The notes beneath the pieces are model-generated. The model had not been told where the DNA came from and ran no database searches. It was given only the letters and a program-made list of their open reading frames with translations. The position numbers were made by a program, and so were the translations under genes. Below, in pieces: positions 27,938-36,787 of a stretch of DNA of 64,000 nt. The stretch lies in NCBI GenBank assembly GCA_046154185.1, contig JBJXGE010000070.1, forward strand, positions 1-64,000, in the 5' to 3' direction. Every line of letters starts with the position of its first letter. Position 1 is the stretch's first letter. The stretch comes from JBJXGE01 sp046154185 (GTDB lineage: Bacteria > Planctomycetota > UBA8108 > UBA1146 > JAJFFE01).

Positions 27938-28474
27938 TCAGCGTTTCGCCTCAACCAATTGTTTGAGCTTTGCGAGCCCGCCTTCGAATTCGGCGCCCAT
28001 CATCGAATCGATCATCAATCCGAAGAATTTGTTGATCGGGTTGCTGCCGAGATCCCCCTTCGTCGACATAGTGACTTTCAAGCCACCGTCGGCTTTCGCC
28101 ATCGCAAGCCGGCCCTCGCTGGTCGAGAACCCTTCGAACGCCAGCTCGTAGACGATGCCGGTCGCCGGATCGCTTTGCTTGATCTCGAGGCTGCCGGTGC
28201 CGCTATCGGGTCCGGTCCACGCGGACTTCGCGCCGACGCCCTCGGCCGGTCCCGAGTAGGTTCGCTTCATCTCGGGATACTTCTCCTGCGTCCAAGGCGT
28301 CCACTTGTTCCACTCTTGGAGATTGTTGAGATAGGGAAAGACCTGCGCGGGTTCCGCCTGGACCACGATCGAACGCTCGACGAAATAGGCCGACGGCAAA
28401 AACAGGCTGACCACCAACAGCAACAACACCACCGCCACGAGACCCAACAACAATTTCTTGAGCAAAGCCCCCAC
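27938..28474 (-). CDS. SRPBCC (START-like) protein with N-terminal membrane anchor
   Basis: The protein has 178 residues with a GTG start. A strong hydrophobic anchor (about residues 5-28) is followed by a polyketide cyclase/SRPBCC-type domain. It begins FVERSIVVQAEPAQVFPYLNNLQEWNKWTPW and ends with a C-terminal helix. This fold binds hydrophobic ligands; no specific activity can be assigned. It is divergent from the Tat-exported Gfo/Idh gene, with a 223-bp shared upstream region in which I see no other feature. Confidence 0.88.
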   Translation of the reverse strand: MGALLKKLLLGLVAVVLLLLVVSLFLPSAYFVERSIVVQAEPAQVFPYLNNLQEWNKWTPWTQEKYPEMKRTYSGPAEGVGAKSAWTGPDSGTGSLEIKQSDPATGIVYELAFEGFSTSEGRLAMAKADGGLKVTMSTKGDLGSNPINKFFGLMIDSMMGAEFEGGLAKLKQLVEAKR

Positions 28475-28697
28475 CCTTCACCGTGCCGAATCGCGCTCGT
28501 CCGAGCTGGTCATCAAAGGACCGATCGCTGCGAGCGAGTGCGAAATAGTAGCTTGCGGCTCGAATCCCGCTAGACCTCGTGAGCGCGGTCGGCGCCGACT
28601 CATGGAAGAATGTCGTGTACAGATCCACGGCTGTTGGTAGAAACTGCGCGGAATTGCGCGGAGGCGCGAGTTTGCGCGGGACGAAAGCGAGGAGCCG

Positions 28698-30002
28698 ATG
28701 CCAGCACGGGACACGACGACGCGCCGATCGTTCTTAAAGGTCGCGGCGGGCGCGCTGACGGCGCCGTGGATCTTTCCCACACGCGCGTTCGGCGACACCG
28801 AACGCGCGGCGCCGAGCGAGCGTATCAACATCGGGCTCATCGGCGCCGGCAACATGGGGAGCGCGCATCTGCCAGCGCTCTTGCGGCATCCGAGTGTGCA
28901 GCTCGTGGCGGTGTGCGACGTGCATCGCGGTCGACGCGACGCCGCGATCGGCGCGGCGGAACGGCACTATGCGGACGCCGCGCGGCGCGGCAGCTTCAAC
29001 GGCGTCAAAGGATACAACGAGTTCGAGCGCCTCCTCGCGCGCCCGGACATCGACGCCGTGCTCATCGCCACGCCGGATCACTGGCATGCGATCATCGCGA
29101 TTGCCGCGTGCGAGGCCGGCAAAGATGTGTACTGCGAGAAGCCGCTCTCTCTCACGGTGCGCGAAGCGCGCGAAATGGTGCGATCGGCGCGCCGCTTTAT
29201 GCGCGTCTTTCAAACCGGCAGCCAACAGCGTTCGTCCGAGAACTTTCGCTTAGCGTGCGAGCTCGTGCGGAGCGGCCGCATCGGCGAAGTCAAAAAAGTG
29301 AACGTCGGGATCGACGGGCCGTCGAGTGAGAAGTACCTGCCGGAAGAACCGATCCCGGATGGACTCGATTGGGAGCGCTGGCTCGGTCCGGCGCCTTGGC
29401 AACCGTACAACTCCGAGCGCGCGAGCGGTAGCTACGGCGGCGGGTGGCGCCGCATCCGCGATTACTCGGGCGGCATGATGACCGACTGGGGCGCGCACCA
29501 TCTCGACATCGTGCAATGGGGTCTCGGCATGGATGAGTCGGGGCCGGTCGAGATCATGCCGCCCGATGACGCGGCCGGCACGCCGCTCACGTATCGCTAT
29601 GAAAACGGCATCACGGTCGAGCGCGGTGGAGCGAACGGCGTGTTGTTCACCGGCACGACCGGCACGGTTGAAGTGAATCGCGGCTACTTACGAACGTCGC
29701 CGGACGCGCTCGCGCGCACGCAGCTCGGTTCGCGTGACACGCGCCTCTACCTTTCGAACGATCATCTCGAAGACTGGCTCAAGTGTATTCGCACGCGGAA
29801 GTGCCCGATTTGCGACGTCGAGGTCGGCTGTCGCTCGGTCACCGTTTGCCATCTCGGTTGCATCGCGTGGTGGCTCGGTCGACCGCTGCGCTGGGATCCG
29901 AAGACGGAAGAGATCATCGACGATCCGTACGCGAGTCGATGGCTCGATCGGCCGAAGCGCGCGCCGTGGCATCTGCGCATGCCGACGATGGAGGAAGCAT
30001 GA
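28698..30002 (+). CDS. Tat-exported Gfo/Idh/MocA family oxidoreductase
   Basis: The protein has 434 residues. The N-terminus carries a twin-arginine motif, TTRRSFLKVAAGAL, so the folded enzyme with its NAD(P) cofactor should be exported. The Rossmann motif GLIGAGNMGSAH, the EKP motif (VYCEKPLSLTV) and GGMMTDWGAHHLDIVQWGLG are intact. A bacterial-type C-terminal domain has several cysteines (CIRTRKCPICDVEVGC). Its stop overlaps the start of the HEAT gene (ATGA), so the two are co-translated. This combination is typical of planctomycete extracytoplasmic sugar metabolism. Confidence 0.93.
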   Translation: MPARDTTTRRSFLKVAAGALTAPWIFPTRAFGDTERAAPSERINIGLIGAGNMGSAHLPALLRHPSVQLVAVCDVHRGRRDAAIGAAERHYADAARRGSFNGVKGYNEFERLLARPDIDAVLIATPDHWHAIIAIAACEAGKDVYCEKPLSLTVREAREMVRSARRFMRVFQTGSQQRSSENFRLACELVRSGRIGEVKKVNVGIDGPSSEKYLPEEPIPDGLDWERWLGPAPWQPYNSERASGSYGGGWRRIRDYSGGMMTDWGAHHLDIVQWGLGMDESGPVEIMPPDDAAGTPLTYRYENGITVERGGANGVLFTGTTGTVEVNRGYLRTSPDALARTQLGSRDTRLYLSNDHLEDWLKCIRTRKCPICDVEVGCRSVTVCHLGCIAWWLGRPLRWDPKTEEIIDDPYASRWLDRPKRAPWHLRMPTMEEA

Positions 30003-32695
30003 AGAGCATCGCGCTGCTGTTTGCGTTGCTCGGGTGCGCTGCCGCGCCCGTCGCTGCGCAAGCGCCCGAAGTGGGAATCCCGGCGCCGCAAGTGGGAGTC
30101 GCCGTCGAACCCTGGTCGCGCGCGTTCGAGGAGTTGCTCGACGAACTCGCACCGCAGATGGCCGCCGAGCGCATTGAGGATCGCGAGAAAGCCCAACAAA
30201 CGCTCGAGAAGATCGCACTCGGACACTCGCGGCCAGGCGCCGAGATCGAGCGCGCCGCGCTCGCGCGCGCGATGGCCGCGCGGCTCGGGCCCGAGCAGCC
30301 GCGCGCGTTGCGCATTTGGTTGCTGCGGCTATTGGAGAAGATGGGCGGCGAAGAGTGCGTACCGCAGCTCGCGGCGACGCTCGATGACGCGGATCCCGTC
30401 GTGCGCGAGTTCGCGCGCGCGGCGCTCGAGCACAATGCGTCGAAGGCCGCGGAGGAAGCCATTCAGCGGGCGGTGATGAGTGCCAAGACCAGTGGTCGGA
30501 CTGCTGATCGGGTCGCATTGATTCGCACACTTTCGGCACGGCGAAATTGCGCGTCGACGGTACTAGAAGAAGTCGCAGGCTCTGCAGGCGAGTCGAGGGA
30601 AGAGCAGAGCGCGGCGCTTGAAGCGTGGGCTGCGGTCGACAATCCTGAGAGCTGGAAGTACTTACTCTCCCTCTACAAGAATGACCCGGGAACCTTCAGG
30701 AAACGCGATGTTCCCGTAGTGTTGGCTCGACTCTTTGAGCGACTCCTCGAGATCGGCAAAATCGACGCGTCGCCCTTTCCACGCTGGTTTGCGTGGAGCG
30801 TCAGCCCCGAAAACACTCTTCCGCATCTGACGGTCAGCGCGCTCCGCATCGGCGCGTTGCAATCGAACGGCGCCAAGGGATACGACGTATTACGTCCGAT
30901 CATTCGTGGCACTCAGAATCCCGAGCTTCGAGTTCATGCCGCCCGTATTGCGGTGGAGCTAGTGCACGAAGACGTCACGCGCGCACTGATCGAGGACTTG
31001 TTGACGGCAGATCACGACACCCAAGCGCTGCTACTCGATGTGCTCGCTGAACGTGGCGATCCGCGAGCGCTCGAGGTCGTGACTCGTCATGCTGTCAATC
31101 GTGGCGAGGAGCCCGTTCGCGTGGCTGCGATCAGCGCTCTCGGCAGACTCGGCAACGCCGACGCCGTGTTCCCACTCGTCACACTGGCGGCGAGCGGGAC
31201 CGAGACCGAGACGATCCGCGCCGCGGCGCGCGAGCAACTCGCACGTGGACTCGGTGCAAACTGTGACCGGACCCTCGTCGAGGCACTCGAACGGGCGACC
31301 CTTGAGAACGCCATGAGAAATGCGGGCGATCTCAATCCCAATAACGATGAGATCGTGGAGTTGATGACGGCAGTCGCTGCGCGACAGCAGACGGCGGCGA
31401 CCAAGGTCATTCTTGCGACGGCGAAGCACTCAAGGGCCGTCGAAGCGCGTAGCGCCGCATTTGCCGCGCTAGGCGAGCTTGGCGATGCGACGACGCAGGA
31501 CACGCTGATCGCGTCGCTCTCGCGTGAAACAGCTCCACGTACGCGGGATGCCATTGTCGACGCGCTCGTGCGCCTAAATCAACGCACAAGCGATCCGGAG
31601 TCGCTGATCGAGTCCGCGATGCGCGGGTTCGAGGGCGCAGACGCGGAAGCGCAGATCGGCATCATCGCTCTCCTCGGCAAACTCCAGGGTCCAACGGCGC
31701 ACGCGTCACTCGCCAAGATTTTGGCGCACGCGTCGCGCGCGCCGGACGTGCGAGTCGCGACCATCGAGGCGCTCGCGAGTTGGCGCGAACCGGTTGTGCT
31801 CAAGGATCTCGTCGCCGCATTGAGTTCCACCTCTGCGTACGAGAGCCGCGCCGCGCTCAGCGGCGTGCTGCGCCTCGTTCGTCACCGCGTTGGTCCCAAC
31901 GAATCAGACGCCTTGCCGATGATCGAAGCGTGCCTGGCGCGCGCGACGCGGCGCGAAGAACGCGAACTCGCGCTCGCCGCGCTCCGCGATTTGCGGTCGC
32001 GGCGCGCGCTCGACCTCGCGGTGACGCTGATCGCGGATCCCGAGGTGAAGCAAGCGGCCGCTTCGGCCGCGATCGAGATCGCCCGACGCCACGCGCCGCT
32101 CGATGCGGAAGCGGCGCACGCGGCGCTCAAGCGAGTCGAAGCCGAATTGCCAATCGCCGAAACCCAAAGCGCGGTCGCGCGCGCGCGCGACGAGATCGAT
32201 CGCCACCGCGGCGTCATCGCGCTCTGGCAATACTGTGGTCCCTACTTCGAAGCCGGCAAGAACGCCGAAGCCATCTTCGCGCAGAGTTTCGCGCCCGAAG
32301 CGTCCGCGAGTGGCGACGCCAACGCGACCTGGCAACCACTCGACGCCGCCGATCGCGGCGATCCGTGGATGCTCGACCTCACGCGCATCGACACCGGCAG
32401 CCATCGATGCATCTATGCACGCAGTCGCATCCATTCGCCAGTCGCGCAACGCGCACGGCTCTACGCCGGGAGCGACGACGCCATCAAGATGTGGCTCAAT
32501 GGCGCGCTGGTGCACGCGAATCTCGCGTTTCGCGCCGCGGCGCCCGACTCGGACCACGTCGATGTGGAACTCAAGGATGGCGCGAACGACTTGCTCGTAA
32601 AGATCATCCAAGGCAGCGGCGGCTGGGGTTTCTGCGTGCGCGTCGCCGCGCCGGACGGCGCGCCGCTCGCAAACCTGCGACTCACGAGCGAGTAG
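29999..32695 (+). CDS. Secreted HEAT-repeat protein with C-terminal beta-sandwich domain
   Basis: The protein has 898 residues from an ATG overlapping the previous stop (ATGA). A signal peptide is clear (MKSIALLFALLGCAAAPVAAQ). About residues 40-720 form HEAT-like helical repeats (for example RAAREQLARGLG, ALAALGELGDATTQDTLIASL). The C-terminus (about 745-898) has ARLYAGSDDAIKMWLNGALV and DGANDLLVKIIQGSGGWGF. From memory this matches a jelly-roll domain common in planctomycete glycan-related proteins. It is probably periplasmic and acts with the upstream oxidoreductase. The stretch from about 30.47 to 31.6 kb has visibly different codon use from both ends. Confidence 0.88.
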   Translation: MKSIALLFALLGCAAAPVAAQAPEVGIPAPQVGVAVEPWSRAFEELLDELAPQMAAERIEDREKAQQTLEKIALGHSRPGAEIERAALARAMAARLGPEQPRALRIWLLRLLEKMGGEECVPQLAATLDDADPVVREFARAALEHNASKAAEEAIQRAVMSAKTSGRTADRVALIRTLSARRNCASTVLEEVAGSAGESREEQSAALEAWAAVDNPESWKYLLSLYKNDPGTFRKRDVPVVLARLFERLLEIGKIDASPFPRWFAWSVSPENTLPHLTVSALRIGALQSNGAKGYDVLRPIIRGTQNPELRVHAARIAVELVHEDVTRALIEDLLTADHDTQALLLDVLAERGDPRALEVVTRHAVNRGEEPVRVAAISALGRLGNADAVFPLVTLAASGTETETIRAAAREQLARGLGANCDRTLVEALERATLENAMRNAGDLNPNNDEIVELMTAVAARQQTAATKVILATAKHSRAVEARSAAFAALGELGDATTQDTLIASLSRETAPRTRDAIVDALVRLNQRTSDPESLIESAMRGFEGADAEAQIGIIALLGKLQGPTAHASLAKILAHASRAPDVRVATIEALASWREPVVLKDLVAALSSTSAYESRAALSGVLRLVRHRVGPNESDALPMIEACLARATRREERELALAALRDLRSRRALDLAVTLIADPEVKQAAASAAIEIARRHAPLDAEAAHAALKRVEAELPIAETQSAVARARDEIDRHRGVIALWQYCGPYFEAGKNAEAIFAQSFAPEASASGDANATWQPLDAADRGDPWMLDLTRIDTGSHRCIYARSRIHSPVAQRARLYAGSDDAIKMWLNGALVHANLAFRAAAPDSDHVDVELKDGANDLLVKIIQGSGGWGFCVRVAAPDGAPLANLRLTSE

Positions 32696-32720
32696 CTAGC
32701 ACGCGACGAGAAAGAACTGC

Positions 32721-34262
32721 ATGAACGAGTGCGAGCCGGAATCCTCATCGCGACTTTGGACGGGCGACCTCGATTTCGTGCGGCCATCGCGCTACTTGAT
32801 CCTGACGCCCGACGAACCCGCCGCCGCGCCCGCGCCGCCGCGGCCAATCCTCCTCGCACTCCACGGCATGGGGAAGAGCGCCACGCAGTTTCTCCACGCA
32901 CTGCGGCATCTCGAGCTGAGCGAGATGATTCTCGTCGTGCCAGACGGCCTGTATCCGTTCGAGACGCGGCGCGAAGAAGCCATCGAGCGCGGCTACGCTT
33001 GGTATATCTACACGGGCGATCAGCCGCAGTTTCGCACGGAGCTCGAACTCACCGAACGGCACTTGCTCGCGCTGCTCGACGCCGTCGAGCAGCGGCACGC
33101 CGTCGATCGCGCGCGTTCGGTGATCCTCGGTTTCAGCCAAGGCGGCTATCTCGCTGGGTTCGTCGCGCTGCGCAATCGCGCGCGCTTCGGCGGTCTCGTC
33201 ATCGCTTCCGCGCGCCTCAAACACGAATTTCTCGGCGACGAACTCGCCAAGCGCGAGAGCTTGCCGGCAACGCTCTTCCTCCATTCGGAGCGCGATCAAG
33301 CGACACCGTGGGCCGCGGTGCAAGAAGGAAAGCGACTCCTCGAAAAGGCCGGCGCTCCCGTCGCGCATTACCTTCACGATGGCGGACACCGCTTGCCGAA
33401 ACCCGCGATCGACAAACTTGGCGAGTGGCTCGGCATGCGTGAGTTCGATCGCGCACGCCAGGAGAGCGCCGTGCTCAAGTCCGTGTGGCATGCGCTCGAC
33501 GAAGGCGAGCCGGAGAAAGCGCTCGAGCGGCTCGCGCACGCGGGCGAGGCGGCGAAGAGCGCCGAAGGTCGACTCGCGGCGGCGATTGCGCAAGTCGACC
33601 TCGGCGAGTTCGACGACGCCGATGCGAAACTGCGCGCGCTCGAAGGCGCGGATCTCGATGGTGAAGCCGAGTTTCTTAGGCGCTCGCATCTCGCGCAGAC
33701 GTGCTATCACCGCGGCTATCCGCAGGAGGGACTCGATCTCCTCTACACGCTCGACCCGCAAGATCCGGTCGAGCGCGCGAATCGCGAATGGTGGCTCGGT
33801 CTTTCGTATGATTTACTCGGCCGCACCGATCGCGCCGATGAGTGCTTTCGCCGCGCCGTCGCGCTCGACCCCGAGGGCGCGCCCGCGCCGATCGCGATCA
33901 GCGTCGATGAAGCCGAGCGTGTCATCCTCGAAGTCGTCGCCGAGTTGCCGGAAAAACTGCGCACCGTGTTCGAGGAGCTGCCGGTGGTGCTCCAGGATCT
34001 CCCGTCGCTCGAACTCATCCGTTCGAGCCACGGCGAGGTCGACCCCGACACGCTCGGCCTCTACGTCGGTCAGTCGCTCATGGAGCGTTCCGCCGACCAC
34101 AGCGGCCTACCGGCCGCGATCTATATCTACCGCCGCAACCTCGAACGCTTCGTCGAAACGCGCGAAGAAGTCCCCGAACAAGTGCGCATCACGCTGCTCC
34201 ACGAACTCGGTCATCACCTGGGCTACGACGAAGACGGGCTCGACAAGCTGGGACTCGCGTAG
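32721..34262 (+). CDS. Alpha/beta-hydrolase esterase fused to TPR region and zincin-like metallopeptidase
   Basis: The protein has 513 residues. Residues 1-235 are a phospholipase/carboxylesterase-type hydrolase with nucleophile Ser139 in GFSQGGYL, Asp192 in HSERDQATPW and His223 in HDGGHRLPK, so the triad looks complete. Residues 240-390 are TPR-like helices (ALERLAHAGEAAKSAEG; ADECFRRAVALDPEG). The end is a minimal zincin domain (DUF1025/Zincin_1-like) with LPSLELIRSS and the Zn site HELGHHLGYDED at 494-505. Two hydrolytic domains in one chain are unusual. It lies 25 bp after the HEAT gene and is probably in the same operon. No signal peptide is seen. Confidence 0.88.
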   Translation: MNECEPESSSRLWTGDLDFVRPSRYLILTPDEPAAAPAPPRPILLALHGMGKSATQFLHALRHLELSEMILVVPDGLYPFETRREEAIERGYAWYIYTGDQPQFRTELELTERHLLALLDAVEQRHAVDRARSVILGFSQGGYLAGFVALRNRARFGGLVIASARLKHEFLGDELAKRESLPATLFLHSERDQATPWAAVQEGKRLLEKAGAPVAHYLHDGGHRLPKPAIDKLGEWLGMREFDRARQESAVLKSVWHALDEGEPEKALERLAHAGEAAKSAEGRLAAAIAQVDLGEFDDADAKLRALEGADLDGEAEFLRRSHLAQTCYHRGYPQEGLDLLYTLDPQDPVERANREWWLGLSYDLLGRTDRADECFRRAVALDPEGAPAPIAISVDEAERVILEVVAELPEKLRTVFEELPVVLQDLPSLELIRSSHGEVDPDTLGLYVGQSLMERSADHSGLPAAIYIYRRNLERFVETREEVPEQVRITLLHELGHHLGYDEDGLDKLGLA

Positions 34263-34284
34263 CGAACCCGTCGAACGCCGGCGA

Positions 34285-35478
34285 TCAATCGCGAGCCGGC
34301 GGCGACAGCTTCGACGCCAGCACGCTACGCAGCGTCTCGACTCGCGTGCTGAACGCCGCGAACCGCCCCTGCGCATCGAGCAAGACGTACCTCGGTGCGT
34401 CACCCAGCCCGTTCCTCGACATCCAACTCTTGACGCGCCGCCAATCGTTGACTCCATCGTTCGGCTGGGGCGTGTACGCGTCGTAGAAGAGCGGCCACGG
34501 AATCTCGTGGGGACGCGCGCGGCGGACAAACTCCGCGACCAGCTCGGGGTCCGCCCAGCGGTTCACGGTGATGATCTCGAGCTGTGGGAAACTCGCGCGC
34601 AACGCCTTGAGCTCGACGATCTCGCCCGCCTCTCGTTCGTTCATGTAATCTTCGCAAAGCGGAAAAAACGACCACATGTGAAGTAGCACGTAGCGGCCGG
34701 CAAGTGCGCTGACGTCGACCTCACGTTGGTCACGCGGATCCGTGAAGCGCATAGCGAACGGCTTGCCGACGCGTTCGAGCATCGCGATCTGTCGTTTGAG
34801 CTCGGGCAGTTCGTCGTCCTGCGCGAGTTCCGCCGCGCGCCGCAGCGCCTTGAGCTGCTCGGCGGGCTCGAGCATGTGATCGAGCGCGAGTCGTTCGAGC
34901 AAATAGCTACAGTAGCTGTGCGGTCGCGGCGCGGCGAGCGCGGCGTCAACGAGTCGTACTTTGTCGGCGAGCGCGATGGAATCGAGCCCGAGCGCCGAAT
35001 ACGCACGCAGCGCGAGCGCCACGTCGAGCACCGCGCGCGGAGCCGCGCCGGCCGTCAACAGATCGCCCGTCTCGCGATACGAATCTTCGCTCGCATCGAG
35101 CGCGTTGATCATGACCGTCCAACGCGTCTCGAGCAGACTCGCCGTCTTCGAGTGCGCCGGATGCCCGCGGAACATCTCGAGCGCCAGTTCGCCTTGTCGT
35201 CGGCAAGCGTCGACGATGAGCTGCGAGTACTCAGCGGCCGACATCCCGGTGGGCTGAAAACTGGGGATCTTGATCGAACGGAAATCGGCGAGGATCTGCT
35301 CGGGCGCGCGCTTGGCGGCCACGACGGTGCGCCGCGGCTTCGCGCCATCGCGAACGAAGAGCGCGGCGGACACCGCGCCAGTGAACGCCCCGGCGAACAG
35401 CAACGCCAGCAACCCGCCGAAGCGAGCGCGGCTCGCTTCGGCGGGTTGCGCGATCGCGGGCGAGCGCGCGTTTGTCAT
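34285..35478 (-). CDS. Membrane-anchored thioredoxin-like protein lacking CxxC
   Basis: The protein has 397 residues. Its ATG shares one base with the stop of the upstream anti-sigma-like gene (TAATG). A hydrophobic anchor at about 22-42 is followed by a helical domain, then a TlpA/thioredoxin-like fold near residues 260-390. VLLHMWSFFPLCEDYMNE sits where a TlpA protein has W-C-x-x-C, so only one Cys remains. LDAQGRFAAFS follows near the end. It likely folds like a redox protein but cannot do dithiol chemistry. It may sense or bind something for the sigma/anti-sigma pair it is coupled to; that is inference. Confidence 0.8.
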   Translation of the reverse strand: MTNARSPAIAQPAEASRARFGGLLALLFAGAFTGAVSAALFVRDGAKPRRTVVAAKRAPEQILADFRSIKIPSFQPTGMSAAEYSQLIVDACRRQGELALEMFRGHPAHSKTASLLETRWTVMINALDASEDSYRETGDLLTAGAAPRAVLDVALALRAYSALGLDSIALADKVRLVDAALAAPRPHSYCSYLLERLALDHMLEPAEQLKALRRAAELAQDDELPELKRQIAMLERVGKPFAMRFTDPRDQREVDVSALAGRYVLLHMWSFFPLCEDYMNEREAGEIVELKALRASFPQLEIITVNRWADPELVAEFVRRARPHEIPWPLFYDAYTPQPNDGVNDWRRVKSWMSRNGLGDAPRYVLLDAQGRFAAFSTRVETLRSVLASKLSPPARD

Positions 35479-35942
35479 TACGGCTCCGTTCCCGGCTCGG
35501 TCGCGGGCGGCGGCGCCGCACCATCTTCCTCCGCGCCATCGTCTTCGGGCTCTTCCACCGGTTCGACGATGAGATACGAGCCCGGCTCGACGCCGTCGCC
35601 CGATTCGATCATGAACACGCCTTGGTCCGCTTCGAGCGTCTGTGAGTCGACGACGGCGCCCGTCTCATCCGTCACAGTCATTTGCGTGCGGCCATCCTCG
35701 AGGTCCGTGAACGTGAAGGTCAATCCGCCCACGAGCACGACGCTCGCGCCGACGATCGAACCGGCGAGTAGCGTCAAGAGCGCCACGAGCAATGTGTGTC
35801 GGGCCCAAAAGCCGCGCGACGCACGGTCACTAAGACTCCGCATGAGGGATTCCTCCAGTTCCAGTTGATGATCCGGGCGATCCCAAACTCGAGACCGCAA
35901 CCGTTCGAATTCCGACAGTTCCAGTTCGCTGGGCTCGCGCAT
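35478..35942 (-). CDS. Single-pass membrane protein, putative anti-sigma factor
   Basis: The protein has 154 residues. The start overlaps the sigma factor stop by one base (TGATG). A soluble N-terminal region of about 48 residues, rich in Glu/Leu, precedes a membrane helix (about 49-73, HTLLVALLTLLAGSIVGASVVLVGG). An acidic, Pro-rich extracytoplasmic domain of about 80 residues follows. The layout (cytosolic helices, one TM, outside domain, coupled to an ECF gene) fits an anti-sigma factor, but no HCC zinc motif is present. Confidence 0.75.
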   Translation of the reverse strand: MREPSELELSEFERLRSRVWDRPDHQLELEESLMRSLSDRASRGFWARHTLLVALLTLLAGSIVGASVVLVGGLTFTFTDLEDGRTQMTVTDETGAVVDSQTLEADQGVFMIESGDGVEPGSYLIVEPVEEPEDDGAEEDGAAPPPATEPGTEP

Positions 35943-36532
35943 CAGGCACGTCCTCTCAGTTTCTCGCGCAACGTTTCGCGCGCGCGCGCCAATCGCGACT
36001 TTACGGTTCCGACGCGCGTCGCCAGCACCTGAGCGATCTCTTCGACACTGAGTTCTTCTAGGTAGAAGAGCGCAACAACCGCTTGGTGTCGAACTGGCAG
36101 CGACCACAGTGCGCTATGCAGGCGAGCGAAGCCGCCGGTCGCAGTCGGCGACGCGTCGCCGCGATCAGGGACTTCGACGACAACGTCTTCGAGCGAGTAA
36201 AGTCGGCGGCGGCGGCGGCGGCGGCGCGCCCACCGATTCGCTTCGTTGGTCGCGATTCGGTAGAGCCATGCTCGCAGCGACAAACCGCGCGCGCGGTAGC
36301 GTCGCAAGCCGCGCAGCGCCGCGAAGAAGACGTCGCTCAGCAATTCCTCGGTCGCGTGATGGTCGCCGGTGCGGCGAAACAAGTAGCTACCAATGGCACG
36401 GTAATGGCGCTGGTAGAGCTCCGCGAACGCCGAACGGTCGTGCGCCGCGCGCGCGACGAGGTCGTCGTCACTCGCGCACTCGCTCGGAAGCGACCGATCG
36501 GTCGCGCTCAACGCTTGCAGACTCAATTCCAC
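35942..36532 (-). CDS. ECF RNA polymerase sigma factor
   Basis: The protein has 196 residues from a GTG at 36532, with AGGAG 7 nt upstream. Region 2 includes DDDLVARAAHDRSAFAELYQRHYR and TEELLSDVFFAAL. Region 4 has LPVRHQAVVALFYLEELSVEEIAQVLATRVGTVKSRLARARETLRE. A run of eight arginines (ARRRRRRRRLYS) lies in the linker between them. First gene of a three-gene coupled operon with the putative anti-sigma factor and thioredoxin-like protein. It probably autoregulates through the 255-bp gap upstream, where I see no other feature. Confidence 0.92.
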   Translation of the reverse strand: MELSLQALSATDRSLPSECASDDDLVARAAHDRSAFAELYQRHYRAIGSYLFRRTGDHHATEELLSDVFFAALRGLRRYRARGLSLRAWLYRIATNEANRWARRRRRRRRLYSLEDVVVEVPDRGDASPTATGGFARLHSALWSLPVRHQAVVALFYLEELSVEEIAQVLATRVGTVKSRLARARETLREKLRGRA

Positions 36533-36787
36533 TCGCACGCTCCTGACTCGGCGGCGCCCGCGACTCGGTCCGCGCACCAGCCGTATTGTATAAGTCGCGA
36601 CCGTCCGTCCAGGTTCCATCGAGTTTGCCGCCGGCTGCGAGCGTCGGGAGGGCGACGCCGAGACCCGGTGGAGGCAAGAGTTGTGAGGTCGCTGACGTTG
36701 GAGTGGAATTATTTGCTCGTGGTCAGCCCGAGTTGCTTAGAATGAGCGCCGCGGCGACGCCACCTCACGTCGCGAATAAGGAGGCCG

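Noticed and set aside
34726..35868. 380-residue plus-strand open frame opposite the Trx-like gene
   Set aside because: Antisense shadow; the minus-strand genes have one-base coupled starts and clear membrane segments.
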